DNA from: Lentisphaera araneosa HTCC2155
Lineage (GTDB): Bacteria > Verrucomicrobiota > Lentisphaeria > Lentisphaerales > Lentisphaeraceae
Assembly (NCBI RefSeq): GCF_000170755.1
Contig: NZ_ABCK01000006.1
Location: 248,001 to 312,000 of the forward strand
Reading direction: 5' to 3'
Length of the DNA: 64,000 bases
Below are positions 26,853-35,059 of this stretch, piece after piece; the first letter of the stretch is position 1; each line of letters begins with the position of its first letter. Under the pieces are notes generated by a model that worked only from the letters and a program-made list of their open reading frames with translations, ran no database searches and was not told the origin of the DNA. The position numbers and the translations under genes were made by a program.

Positions 26853-27773
26853 ATGGAAGCTAAAAAGAAAAAGAATCCTATCCCAATGATTGCGGTGTTG
26901 CTCGTGGCCGCAGTATTTTTAGGCTCGTCAGTCTGTCGTCAAGTTTCGGAAAATGAGTACCTAATAATTACGCGCTTTGGGAAAGTTAATCGCATCGCGG
27001 AGCCAGGGCTTACTTTTAAGTTGCCTTATCCGATCGAAAATAGCATATCTTTAGAGAAACGACTCAATACCTATGAGCGTCCACTGACCCAAACGAGTTT
27101 GAAAAATGCTCGTAGCTTAATGGTTTCTATGTACTGCATTTGGAAAATTGCTGATGCGGAAGTTTTTCTTCGCACAGTTAATACCAATGCCGAAGCGCAG
27201 AGCAATATTCTCCCCAACATTATTGGCTCAGCAAGTGGTTCAATTTTTTCGCGTTATGAAATGAATGATGTGGTGACGACTGATGCAAAAGCACATAAAC
27301 TTGCAGAGATCGAACAAAGTATTGCCCAAGAAGCTAAGAAAAATGCAGAGCAATATGGTATCGAACTCGTGAGTGTGGGAGTTCGTCACCTAGGCTTGCC
27401 ACCCAATAAAACACAACAGTCACTTATCGAGAGAATGCGTCAGGAACGTGAAGTTGAATCTCAAAAATATCTCATTAAAGGTGAAACCGAAGCTCAAAAA
27501 ATTATTAGTGAAGGTAAGGCAGAAGGACGTAAAATTCGCGACACGGCCTTAGCAGAGGCTGAACGTATTCGTGCAGAAGGCGAGATGGAAGCCGCAATGT
27601 ATTATGAAGTTTTCAATCAAGCACCTGAGCTCGCCAGTTTCTTGTTAAAACTAGAAGCCTTAAAATCGGCCTTAGCCGATGGCAAAACTGCCTTGATTCT
27701 CGATGTTAACACCAAGCCATTTGATCTTCTCAATGATGGCGCGATTAATGTCTTAGGCGAAGGAGCTCGCTAA
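26853..27773 (+). CDS. HflC-like SPFH protein
   Basis: 306 residues: one N-terminal membrane helix (about 11-27), SPFH domain starting at VSENEYLIITRFGKVNRIAEPG, then a long coiled coil (KGETEAQKIISEGKAEGRKIRDTALAEAERI, positions roughly 205-240). This is the typical HflC layout, and HflK/HflC pairs normally cap the FtsH protease; no ftsH is near. It starts two bases after the HflK-like stop and overlaps the next gene by one base (TAATG), so the three SPFH genes are translationally linked. Confidence 0.88.
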   Translation: MEAKKKKNPIPMIAVLLVAAVFLGSSVCRQVSENEYLIITRFGKVNRIAEPGLTFKLPYPIENSISLEKRLNTYERPLTQTSLKNARSLMVSMYCIWKIADAEVFLRTVNTNAEAQSNILPNIIGSASGSIFSRYEMNDVVTTDAKAHKLAEIEQSIAQEAKKNAEQYGIELVSVGVRHLGLPPNKTQQSLIERMRQEREVESQKYLIKGETEAQKIISEGKAEGRKIRDTALAEAERIRAEGEMEAAMYYEVFNQAPELASFLLKLEALKSALADGKTALILDVNTKPFDLLNDGAINVLGEGAR

Positions 27774-28942
27774 TGGCTCACGATCACCATCATCATGAAC
27801 ATGGTGAAAGTTGTGATCATCACGATCATCACCATCATGAACCTGTCGTAGAGCAGCAAACTGGCGAAGCGGAAAAGGCTGTTGGTAAAGCTTTGACTTT
27901 TATCTTTACAGCAATGCGTTTCTTCATGTTAGTCCTCTTGTTTTTTGTGGTTCGCAGTGGTTACTTTACTGTCGAATCGGGTCAACAAGTTATTACCTTT
28001 AAGTTTAAAGAGATCATGCTTCACGATGGTGAGGGTTTTATTAAGGACGAAGGATCAGTTCATTTAATTCTGCCGAAACCTTTTGGTGAAGTTCTTAAAT
28101 TCTCTTCGGCTCACACCCCACAACTGGTGAGTAGTTCGAGCTTTTGGCCGAGCGGTGTTGGGCAAGCTCTTGGGGCTTCTGCGCAAGCAGGCGATTCTAC
28201 AGCTGACTTAATGATGGGTGATGATGGCTACGTCCTAACTGGAGATCAGTACCTTTATCATGTGAAGGGCCATTTGACTTATCGTGTTGTCAATCCAGTA
28301 CGTTATTACAAAAGTTTTTACTCCACAAAATTGGATGAAGAAGAAGGTGATAAACGAGCCCAAGATGTTTTAAGGAATATCGTTGACCGTACACTTACTT
28401 TTCAGAGTTCTAAATGGAGTGTGGATAAAGCACATTACGTCAGCCAAAATGAGTTCATGCAGATTTGCTTAGATTCCATTCGCAAAGAAGTTAGCACTTT
28501 GAACTTAGGCATTGAATGCGACCGTTTCGATATCAAACCAGAAGATAGAAAACCAATTGCGCAACTAAGTGGTAGCTTTGCTGGGGTTTCCCGTTCTATT
28601 ACTTCGGCAAATAAGGCAGTCTCTAAAGCTCAAGAAGAAAAAGAAATAATCATTTCACAAGCACGTCAAGATGCTTACTCGAGTGAGAAGGATGCAGAAG
28701 TTTTTAAGAGTCGTCTGATTTCCCAGCTCAAAAATAGAAGTGAGAAATTCTCCGCATTTCTCAGTGTCTACGATAAAAAGAGCCCTGAGAAATCGCTTCT
28801 GCCGCTCTACATGACTTCATTATCACAATCTCTGCAAAAAGTTGAGAACAAGTTTATTATTTCTGGTACAGACAACCCCAATAACCAAATTCGGATCAAG
28901 TTATCTCCGTTTGCAGATGAAGAAAAACAGGAGGGCAAGTAA
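27773..28942 (+). CDS. Third SPFH-like protein with histidine-rich N-terminus
   Basis: 389 residues. The first 24 residues are dominated by His and acidic residues (HDHHHHEHGESCDHHDHHHHE), a likely metal-binding tail on the cytosolic side. One membrane helix (about 41-61) follows, then an SPFH-like region from YFTVESGQQVITFKFKEI, and a helical stretch (EEKEIIISQARQDAY). It is distinct from the other two SPFH proteins in its inserts and tail. It is linked by one-base stop/start overlaps to the HflC-like gene upstream and the P-type ATPase downstream, whose N-terminus is also His-rich. The role is not established. Confidence 0.72.
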   Translation: MAHDHHHHEHGESCDHHDHHHHEPVVEQQTGEAEKAVGKALTFIFTAMRFFMLVLLFFVVRSGYFTVESGQQVITFKFKEIMLHDGEGFIKDEGSVHLILPKPFGEVLKFSSAHTPQLVSSSSFWPSGVGQALGASAQAGDSTADLMMGDDGYVLTGDQYLYHVKGHLTYRVVNPVRYYKSFYSTKLDEEEGDKRAQDVLRNIVDRTLTFQSSKWSVDKAHYVSQNEFMQICLDSIRKEVSTLNLGIECDRFDIKPEDRKPIAQLSGSFAGVSRSITSANKAVSKAQEEKEIIISQARQDAYSSEKDAEVFKSRLISQLKNRSEKFSAFLSVYDKKSPEKSLLPLYMTSLSQSLQKVENKFIISGTDNPNNQIRIKLSPFADEEKQEGK

Positions 28943-30906
28943 TGATCCCACAAAAAAACACAGCGCTTTTTCGTGAGAAATACGATCATGACCATGTGCA
29001 TGGATCGGATTGTTGTGACGATGGTCATTCCCATGCTCATGTGAGTGGTCCAGTGGTCATGCTCGGTGGAGCTTTGTTAGTGAGCTCTTATATCGCCGAT
29101 TCAATTTTTGGCGAAGGTTCTTTCCATGGTCAACTTACGGCTTTAGTGGCGGCATTATTATTAGGTATCCCCATTGTGAAATCGGCTATACAGGACGTGA
29201 TTAAGGGCAATTACTTCATGAATGAATTGGTGGCGCTCGCACTTCTTGCTGCTTTCATTGGTGAAGACTTTCGAACAGCCGCGGCCGTCGCCTTTTTTAT
29301 GCTCATTGCGATTGCGATTGAACATAGAACGGCTGCAGGTGCGCACGAGTCTATCGAAGAAATCATTCGCTTGACCCCGCGAAAAGCAAAAAGATTAAAA
29401 GCAGATGGTTCTGAAGAAGAAGTCGATGCTTTAGAGCTTGCTTTAGGCGACAAGATTGTTGTACGACCAGGTGATGCGTTCCCTGCTGACGGTGAGTTAG
29501 TCAAAGGTTCCACAAGTGTCAACCAAGCTTCAATTACGGGCGAATCACTTCCTGTAGACTGTGAAGTTGGAGCAGAAATTTTTGCGGGCACTCAAAATTT
29601 GAGTGGCCTAGTACAAGTAAAAGTTACACGTATCGGTAGTGATACGACTTTGGGTAAAGTTCGCAACTTGATTGAGCAAGCCGAGAACGCCAAGCTTCCA
29701 GTCATGCGTATGATTGACCGCTATACGGCATACTACCTTCCCACAGTGATGATGATTGCAGCAGCGGTTTACTTCTTTAGTGGGTTTGATATGGATCGTG
29801 TTGTGGCGACTTTAGTTGTGGCTTGTCCTTGTGCTTTAGTTGTAGCTACACCATCGGCTTTAGTTGCGTCGGTAGCATCCTGTGCGCGCTTGGGCCTTCT
29901 CATTAAAGATGTGAGTGTTCTCGAATTAGCGGCAAAAGTAAATTCAGTTGTTTTTGATAAAACCGGCACACTCACTAAAGGTGATTTAGCCGTTGTGAAG
30001 CTCAAACCTGCAGAAGGAACTGAACCAGCAGACTTACTCAAAGCGGCAGTTATTGCCGAAAGTTCTTCCAATCACCCTGCGGCTCGCGCAGTTATTAAAT
30101 TAGCTGGAGAAGCAGGTGTTACGGCTCCTGCAGATGTGGAATGCCAGGAAGTCCCCGGCCGAGGTGTCGAAGCGGTTTATGGTGGGAAAACTATTAGAGT
30201 TGGTCGTAGAAGTTGGCTCGAAGAGTGTGATGTAGATTGTAGTCCGATTGAAGTTAATCCTGAAGAAACAAAAGGCAGAAGTGTTGTGTATGTTGCTGAG
30301 GGAGCTAAAGTTCTTGGCTGGATAGGACTTAGCGACACTATTCGTGAGCAAGCACCAATTGCGATTAGCTCTTTGAATAAGCTTGGTGTAAATGATTTAA
30401 ATATGGTGACGGGTGATAGTGATTCTGTGGCTGTGAAAGTGGCCAAAGAAGTTGCGGTGAATCAAGTGAGTTCAGAATGCCTGCCGCATGAAAAAGTAGA
30501 ATATGTAGAACGACTCAAATCTGAAGGTAAAATCGTTACAGTAGTTGGTGATGGTGTAAATGATGCGCCAGCCTTGGCCGCGGGTCATGTAAGTATTGCC
30601 ATGGGTGTTTCGGGTGCCGATATTGCCGTGAATAGTGCTTCTGTAGCACTCATGAATAACGATTTACGCCGCGTGCCTTTCTTTATTAAATTGGCGAAAA
30701 CGAACCAAGCGGTGATGATGCAGAACTTATTTGTCGGTCTTATCTCGATTGTGGGTGGCTTAGTCTTGTCAACACTGGGGATACTCGATGGTGTCAATGC
30801 AGCTTTCCTTCATACAATCTCGACTTTGATCATTATTGCGAACTCCGCAAGATTAGTTCGTCAGGGTGAAGATATTGAAGCAAGTGAAACGGCAGAGGTC
30901 AGCTAA
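28942..30906 (+). CDS. P1B-type heavy-metal-transporting ATPase with His-rich N-terminus
   Basis: 654 residues. Membrane metal pump with the transport motif CPC (295-297), phosphorylation motif DKTGT (Asp339), actuator TGES (199-202), the HP motif of P1B pumps (SSNHPAARA) and the hinge GDGVNDAPAL. There is no HMA domain; instead residues 14-34 are rich in His, Cys and Asp (DHDHVHGSDCCDDGHSHAH). CPC fits Cu, Zn, Cd or Pb; the His-rich tail slightly favours zinc-group metals, but the metal cannot be fixed. It starts within the stop of the third SPFH gene, an unusual partnership. Confidence 0.9.
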   Translation: MIPQKNTALFREKYDHDHVHGSDCCDDGHSHAHVSGPVVMLGGALLVSSYIADSIFGEGSFHGQLTALVAALLLGIPIVKSAIQDVIKGNYFMNELVALALLAAFIGEDFRTAAAVAFFMLIAIAIEHRTAAGAHESIEEIIRLTPRKAKRLKADGSEEEVDALELALGDKIVVRPGDAFPADGELVKGSTSVNQASITGESLPVDCEVGAEIFAGTQNLSGLVQVKVTRIGSDTTLGKVRNLIEQAENAKLPVMRMIDRYTAYYLPTVMMIAAAVYFFSGFDMDRVVATLVVACPCALVVATPSALVASVASCARLGLLIKDVSVLELAAKVNSVVFDKTGTLTKGDLAVVKLKPAEGTEPADLLKAAVIAESSSNHPAARAVIKLAGEAGVTAPADVECQEVPGRGVEAVYGGKTIRVGRRSWLEECDVDCSPIEVNPEETKGRSVVYVAEGAKVLGWIGLSDTIREQAPIAISSLNKLGVNDLNMVTGDSDSVAVKVAKEVAVNQVSSECLPHEKVEYVERLKSEGKIVTVVGDGVNDAPALAAGHVSIAMGVSGADIAVNSASVALMNNDLRRVPFFIKLAKTNQAVMMQNLFVGLISIVGGLVLSTLGILDGVNAAFLHTISTLIIIANSARLVRQGEDIEASETAEVS

Positions 30907-32036
30907 TGAGCGAAACAGTTGTTGAAGTCAGTAACTTAAATAAAGTTTTTAAAGACTTTTGGGGTCGCCCCAAAGCAAAAGCCGTCAATGGCTTAAATTT
31001 TGAGATCAAGAAAGGTCAAGTTTTCGGCTTGCTTGGTCCTAATGGATCGGGGAAATCAACAACGATCAAAATGCTTTTAGGCTTACTTTTTCCTTCTGTG
31101 GGTAAAGTTAAAATTTTTGGTGAGAAACCAAGTAATTTAGATGTCAAAAAACGCATTGGTTATTTACCTGAAGAAACCACCCTCTACCGTTACTTGAATC
31201 CTGAAGAGATTTTGGATTTTTATGCGTCTCTTTTTAAAATTCCGAAGGCCGATCGTAAAAAGCGCGTGGATCAACTCATTGAAATGGTGGGCTTGACTCA
31301 TGCGCGTAAACGTCCAGTAGGAGAGTTCTCTAAAGGTATGGCGCGTCGCATTGGCTTAGCTCAAGCCTTAATTAACGACCCTGACCTCATTATTTTAGAT
31401 GAACCAACTTCCGGTCTTGATCCCGTGGGTTGTCGAGAAGTAAAGGACTTAATTCGCCTCTTGGCAAAACGAGGAAAAACAGTGATTTTAAGTAGTCACT
31501 TGTTGGCGGATGTGGAAGATATCGTAGATAATGTCGTGGTCATGTATGGTGGGCACGTTCGCTCGAGCGGACGTTTAGAATCATTGTTGCAAGAGACAGA
31601 TAAGCATACTCTAACTTTTGAAACGAAAGACGATGAGCTTTTAGCTAAGATTCGAAAATTTGTCACAAAAGAACTTGGTGATGATGTGGATCTCGAGCAC
31701 CCCAAGAGGTCACTTGAAGATATGTTCTTACAGGTGATTACTGAAGCCAAAGAAGATAGTATCACAACTTCTGGTGCAGATTATAGCGGTAAAGTCGCTG
31801 CCTATCTCCAAGAAGATGGGGAGCACGCTAATTCAGATGTTCTTGATAAGTTAACTCAAGCTGAGGTGATGGAAGAAGTTCCCGTACAAGAAGAGCCTGC
31901 TGAAGTCAAAAAAGAAATCTTGCAGGAAGTCATGCAGGATGAAGCAGTGGCTGAAGAGGAAACAGAAGAAGTCATAGAAGCCAAGAAGGAAGAGCAAAAA
32001 GAAGAGATTAACGATAAGTTATCAAACCTTCTTTAA
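30906..32036 (+). CDS. ABC transporter ATP-binding protein with acidic C-terminal tail
   Basis: 376 residues. Nucleotide-binding domain with Walker A GPNGSGKST (44-52), a variant signature FSKGMARR in place of LSGGQ, Walker B LIILDEPTSGLDP and the switch histidine in SSHLL. This subfamily (CcmA/NatA-like) usually pairs with a separate permease, but none is adjacent. The last 70 or so residues are Glu-rich (EEETEEVIEAKKEEQKEE). It overlaps the ATPase stop by one base, closing the five-gene operon, and its 3' end overlaps the convergent glycosyltransferase gene by four bases. Confidence 0.88.
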   Translation: MSETVVEVSNLNKVFKDFWGRPKAKAVNGLNFEIKKGQVFGLLGPNGSGKSTTIKMLLGLLFPSVGKVKIFGEKPSNLDVKKRIGYLPEETTLYRYLNPEEILDFYASLFKIPKADRKKRVDQLIEMVGLTHARKRPVGEFSKGMARRIGLAQALINDPDLIILDEPTSGLDPVGCREVKDLIRLLAKRGKTVILSSHLLADVEDIVDNVVVMYGGHVRSSGRLESLLQETDKHTLTFETKDDELLAKIRKFVTKELGDDVDLEHPKRSLEDMFLQVITEAKEDSITTSGADYSGKVAAYLQEDGEHANSDVLDKLTQAEVMEEVPVQEEPAEVKKEILQEVMQDEAVAEEETEEVIEAKKEEQKEEINDKLSNLL

Positions 32037-33031
32037 GAGCACAAAATAAAGTTTCTTTGTGTTCTTAGATCGAGCTTTTCTAAGTAGCGTTTTATTTTTC
32101 CGCGGATCCCTCGATTTCCAACATAAGAAAGTATAAATTCATTTTGGAATTTTTGCGTATCCTGAAAATCATAGATGGGGACTCCATTTATTTCGCGGTC
32201 AATTAACTTCTTTGAGACATCAATATAAGCTTTGATTGTGATCCCGTACTTAAGTAATTCATCAGAGCGTTTGCGACTTTTGTTTCCTGCACCCCAAATC
32301 ACCACTTCGTCAATATTATTTTTTTGTAGCTCCTGAGCTAAATAATAAGCTTTGCATGCGTAAAAATTCTCTGGGTCATAAAGTAGAGAACTACGCGTGA
32401 GACGTGAGGAGGAGTCATTCCAAGTTATGAGTTTGTGCGGGAGTTTTTCAATTTTGGCTCCGCTCGATAAAGCTTTGAGCCAGTAATCATAATCTTCTGG
32501 GAAACTGTTGTGTTGGTATGTTCCGATGGATTCATAAAGTTCTCGTCGAATCATGGTGCTTGGGTTGACCAGTGGCATTTCTATGAAGCGATTTTCTAAA
32601 ATTTCCTCATAAGTGAGGAGAGTGTTGTTCCAGTCCACAAAGTGTTGGAATCCCTCTGCCTTATCTAAGCATGAATTAAATTCTACTTGACTGGCTGATA
32701 CCTGTAAGTTGGAGTCGTTGGTCAAATGTTGATGTTGCAATTTAAACCTATCGGGATGAGCAAAATCATCCGCATCCATTCTAGCAATATATTCACCGAC
32801 GGCATGCTGCATGGCGAAGCTATGAGCTCGAGCGACGCCTTGGTTCTTTTGCTGTATTAACTTGATTCTCTTATCATTGGCGAAGGATTTGGCAATTATT
32901 TCACTTTCATCTGTTGAGCCATCGTTGCAAAGAATGAGTTCGAAATTTTCATAATTCTGATTGATTAGACTTTCAATAGCAGTTTTTAACGTCGCTTCAG
33001 CATTGAAATAGGGTAGGATTACAGAGATCAT
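32033..33031 (-). CDS. Family 2 glycosyltransferase with C-terminal Rossmann-like domain
   Basis: 332 residues. The GT-A fold begins at ISVILPYFNAEATLKTAIESL, with the metal-binding DxD region MDADDFAHPDRF and the acceptor-side EDYDYWLKA. Such enzymes transfer sugars to polysaccharide or lipid acceptors at the cytoplasmic face. The C-terminal 85 residues (VVIWGAGNKSRKRSDEL...YIDVS) look like a small nucleotide-binding Rossmann domain, as in sugar-modifying proteins. No other polysaccharide genes are nearby; the acceptor is unknown. Confidence 0.88.
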   Translation of the reverse strand: MISVILPYFNAEATLKTAIESLINQNYENFELILCNDGSTDESEIIAKSFANDKRIKLIQQKNQGVARAHSFAMQHAVGEYIARMDADDFAHPDRFKLQHQHLTNDSNLQVSASQVEFNSCLDKAEGFQHFVDWNNTLLTYEEILENRFIEMPLVNPSTMIRRELYESIGTYQHNSFPEDYDYWLKALSSGAKIEKLPHKLITWNDSSSRLTRSSLLYDPENFYACKAYYLAQELQKNNIDEVVIWGAGNKSRKRSDELLKYGITIKAYIDVSKKLIDREINGVPIYDFQDTQKFQNEFILSYVGNRGIRGKIKRYLEKLDLRTQRNFILCS

Positions 33032-33130
33032 CAGATAGATTTAATAAAGTTTGATAATGAGCCAGTCTAGCTTATGCTAATAGGGATAGAGATAAATAGA
33101 TCATACTTTAATAAAATTATAAGGTCGTAA

Positions 33131-33538
33131 ATGGATTTACTTTTGCTGTTACAAATCTTTGTATGCTTCAGCCTGACGGGCTTGATATGGCTCATTCAGA
33201 TTGTGCACTATCCGAGCTTTAAATATGTAAGTGAGTCTCATTTTGCTGAGTTCGCAAAGTTTCACGCGGATCGTATATCATTTATTGTGGTCCCATTAAT
33301 GATAGTTGACCTTGGGACATCTCTTTTCTTGATGGGGAAATACGGGGTCCTAAATGCTCTGTTGGCCATTTTGATTTGGCTTTCGACTGCCATTTGGAGC
33401 GTTCCTTGTCATGCTCGACTGCAAAAGCACGGAAAAGATGAAAAATGTATTCAGCGCTTGGTGCTTAGTAATTGGCCTCGGACCATTTTATGGTCAGCAA
33501 GATCAATTATGTGGATGTTTGTTCTGCTTAAACTTTAA
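33131..33538 (+). CDS. Small four-helix membrane protein of an uncharacterised family
   Basis: 135 residues with about four hydrophobic helices. Conserved-looking features are IWLIQIVHYPSF in helix 1, FAKFHADRISFIVVP, PCHARLQKHG and SNWPRTILWSAR. I recognise this pattern from uncharacterised proteins of marine bacteria but know no function. An AAGG site precedes ATG 33131. It is divergent from the glycosyltransferase, and its 3' end overlaps the convergent 86-residue ORF by four bases. Confidence 0.7.
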   Translation: MDLLLLLQIFVCFSLTGLIWLIQIVHYPSFKYVSESHFAEFAKFHADRISFIVVPLMIVDLGTSLFLMGKYGVLNALLAILIWLSTAIWSVPCHARLQKHGKDEKCIQRLVLSNWPRTILWSARSIMWMFVLLKL

Positions 33539-33795
33539 CTTGCTTTGAGAAGCCCCTTTGTTTTAGGGGCCTCTTCACTTCTAACTGAAGAAAGGATCAA
33601 AGCATCGAACTCCTGACTTGTGATGTAAGGGATGTTCTGGACAATCGCTAAAAGCAACTGCGACTCGCTAGAGAGTTCGCTTGGGGGCTTATCTTTTACT
33701 TTCAAGAATAGCTTTTGTAAATTGATAATGAATTGTTGCTTAACTGTATTTTTAGCTTTGATAGCTTTTTGGTATTCGTTTTGTAAATTAACCAT
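33535..33795 (-). CDS. Hypothetical small protein (86 aa)
   Basis: Starts at ATG 33795 (MVNLQNEYQKAIKAK). The chain is helical and Lys/Gln-rich with no signal peptide or recognised domain. A longer reading to 33831 would need a TTG start inside a terminator-like sequence. The interesting point is its position: it begins 41 bases after a strong terminator hairpin on the same strand, as would a gene behind an attenuator. Confidence 0.55.
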   Translation of the reverse strand: MVNLQNEYQKAIKAKNTVKQQFIINLQKLFLKVKDKPPSELSSESQLLLAIVQNIPYITSQEFDALILSSVRSEEAPKTKGLLKAS

Positions 33796-33828
33796 TGTAT
33801 GTCTCTTAAATTTATATTGATTTTTGGG

Positions 33829-33863
33829 CAAAAAAAAGCCCCGCAGATTTTTCTGCGGGGCTT
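33829..33863 (-). terminator. Strong intrinsic terminator upstream of the 86-aa ORF
   Basis: Perfect 12-bp stem AAGCCCCGCAGA/TCTGCGGGGCTT (arms 33852-33863 and 33836-33847), 4-base loop, T-run on the minus strand. No recognised gene ends just before it, which implies a short transcript from about 34.0 kb or a conditional terminator. Confidence 0.85.
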
Positions 33864-33889
33864 CGGAAAGTGTATGTGGATAAATCTAT

Positions 33890-33991
33890 CTATTGAAATC
33901 CTTTTGCACATGTCCATAGCCCCGCGGTCGTATAATGCTTAGGCATTACGACTGTGGTGTTCCAGCGATATGTTGTGCAAAGTGCGTTCAT
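33890..33991 (-). CDS. Possible leader peptide (33 codons)
   Basis: ATG 33991 to TAG 33890-33892, with a GGA eight bases upstream of the start. The peptide contains three Thr-Thr pairs and two Trp (ends GLWTCAKGFQ). It lies directly before the terminator at 33829-33863 and includes a hairpin and an 8-base segment complementary to the terminator stem. It could be a leader peptide, a small protein or part of a non-coding RNA; translation is unproven. Confidence 0.35.
   Translation of the reverse strand: MNALCTTYRWNTTVVMPKHYTTAGLWTCAKGFQ
33927..33952 (-). repeat. Hairpin in the putative leader RNA
   Basis: Inverted repeat GTCGTATAATGC-TTAG-GCATTACGAC: ten pairs with a two-base bulge. Immediately next to it on the minus transcript is GCGGGGCT (33918-33925), able to pair with the 5' arm of the downstream terminator. 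Confidence 0.6.
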
Positions 33992-34085
33992 GATTTGTAT
34001 CCAAAATTTTTATTTGTCCTTTACAATTAGGATGATTTGGTTTTTTTCAAGTCGCATTAGTGAATATTTTTTTTTGGGATAAAAA

Positions 34086-34172
34086 AACTGTCGCCCTGCT
34101 GGGAGTGTCAATAGGAGGGAGGGGAGGGTGCAGAACGACAGTTAAATGATGAGAAGCTCTCCTTCTCTGCAC
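34086..34172. other. Structured G-rich segment upstream of cmk
   Basis: Within the 374-base gene-free stretch 33992-34365. AACTGTCG (34086-34093) pairs with CGACAGTT (34136-34143); GTGCAGA (34128-34134) pairs with TCTGCAC (34166-34172), enclosing hairpin GAGAAG-CTCTC-CTTCTC (34151-34167). The two pairings overlap in a pseudoknot-like order. The first loop contains GGAGGGAGGGGAGGG (34114-34128), four G-tracts that could form a quadruplex. Candidate RNA element or DNA structure; no match to a known family that I can name. Confidence 0.4.
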
Positions 34173-34365
34173 ATAGTATATGGCTAGAAAAAGTAGATAA
34201 AAAGTTTTAGATGTGAGTCTTTGTGAAGCTGTTGTTCATTATGTACACCTAACCTCCAAAATTAATATTTAAGTTGTATTTAAAAGAAGTGCTGAAAAAA
34301 TCATTTTCTTCGACTGAATTAGGTTTCAAGCGAGCTATATTGAGAAAAATTTTAAAGGATATTTT

Positions 34366-35055
34366 ATGGCTGAAATAGCTCAAATTACACTTGATGGCCC
34401 TGCCGCATCTGGTAAAAGCTCTGCAGCAAAAGGGCTTGCAAAAGAACTTAATGCGTATTTTGTAAATACGGGCGATATGTATCGCGCTTTAACTTCCGTG
34501 GTTATCGCTAAAGGGATTGACCCCGAAACTCAGGCGGATGCCGTCGAAGCAATCCTTCCAGAGCAAGATATTCGTTACGTTTCTGGTGAAGGGTTAGATC
34601 TATTGTTACATATCAATGGGGAATTAGCTGAGGCCTCGCAGGTACGTTCGCCGGAAGTTGCGGCAAAAGTTAGTCTTGTGGCAAAGATCCCTGCTGTTCG
34701 AAAATGGTTAGTGAAACGCCAACGTGAAGCAGCTGAATTAGGCTTGATCGTTATGGAAGGGAGAGATATCGGAACAGTGGTTTTTCCCGAAGCAAAATTC
34801 AAATTTTATGTGAGTGCATCACCCATGGTAAGAGCCCAAAGACGCTTGGCTCAAGAGGGAGAAGTTTCTGAAGGAGCTACAGTTGAAAAAGTAGCTGCGG
34901 AGATCGCAAAGAGAGATGAAATGGATATGAATCGTGCTGTTTCACCTTTAAAGCCTGCCGAAGATGCGGTGATGGTTGATACTTCTGATCTTAGTTTAGA
35001 AGCAGTGATTGCGATGATGGCAGAACGAGTAAAAAAAGGCTTAGCAGAAGGTTAA
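34366..35055 (+). CDS. cmk: Cytidylate kinase
   Basis: Phosphorylates CMP and dCMP. P-loop GPAASGKSSAAK near the N-terminus, NTGDMYRAL for nucleoside monophosphate binding, and the very typical MEGRDIGTVVFPEA and SPLKPAEDAVMVDTSDL segments. 229 residues, normal. AAAGGA precedes ATG 34366. First gene of a run continuing with a thioesterase, a DUF4202 gene and an RNA methyltransferase, spaced by 4 bases or less. Confidence 0.95.
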   Translation: MAEIAQITLDGPAASGKSSAAKGLAKELNAYFVNTGDMYRALTSVVIAKGIDPETQADAVEAILPEQDIRYVSGEGLDLLLHINGELAEASQVRSPEVAAKVSLVAKIPAVRKWLVKRQREAAELGLIVMEGRDIGTVVFPEAKFKFYVSASPMVRAQRRLAQEGEVSEGATVEKVAAEIAKRDEMDMNRAVSPLKPAEDAVMVDTSDLSLEAVIAMMAERVKKGLAEG

Positions 35056-35059
35056 TCAA

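Noticed and set aside
32033-33031. Glycosyltransferase as a member of the SPFH operon
   Set aside because: It lies on the opposite strand and only overlaps the ABC gene tail to tail.
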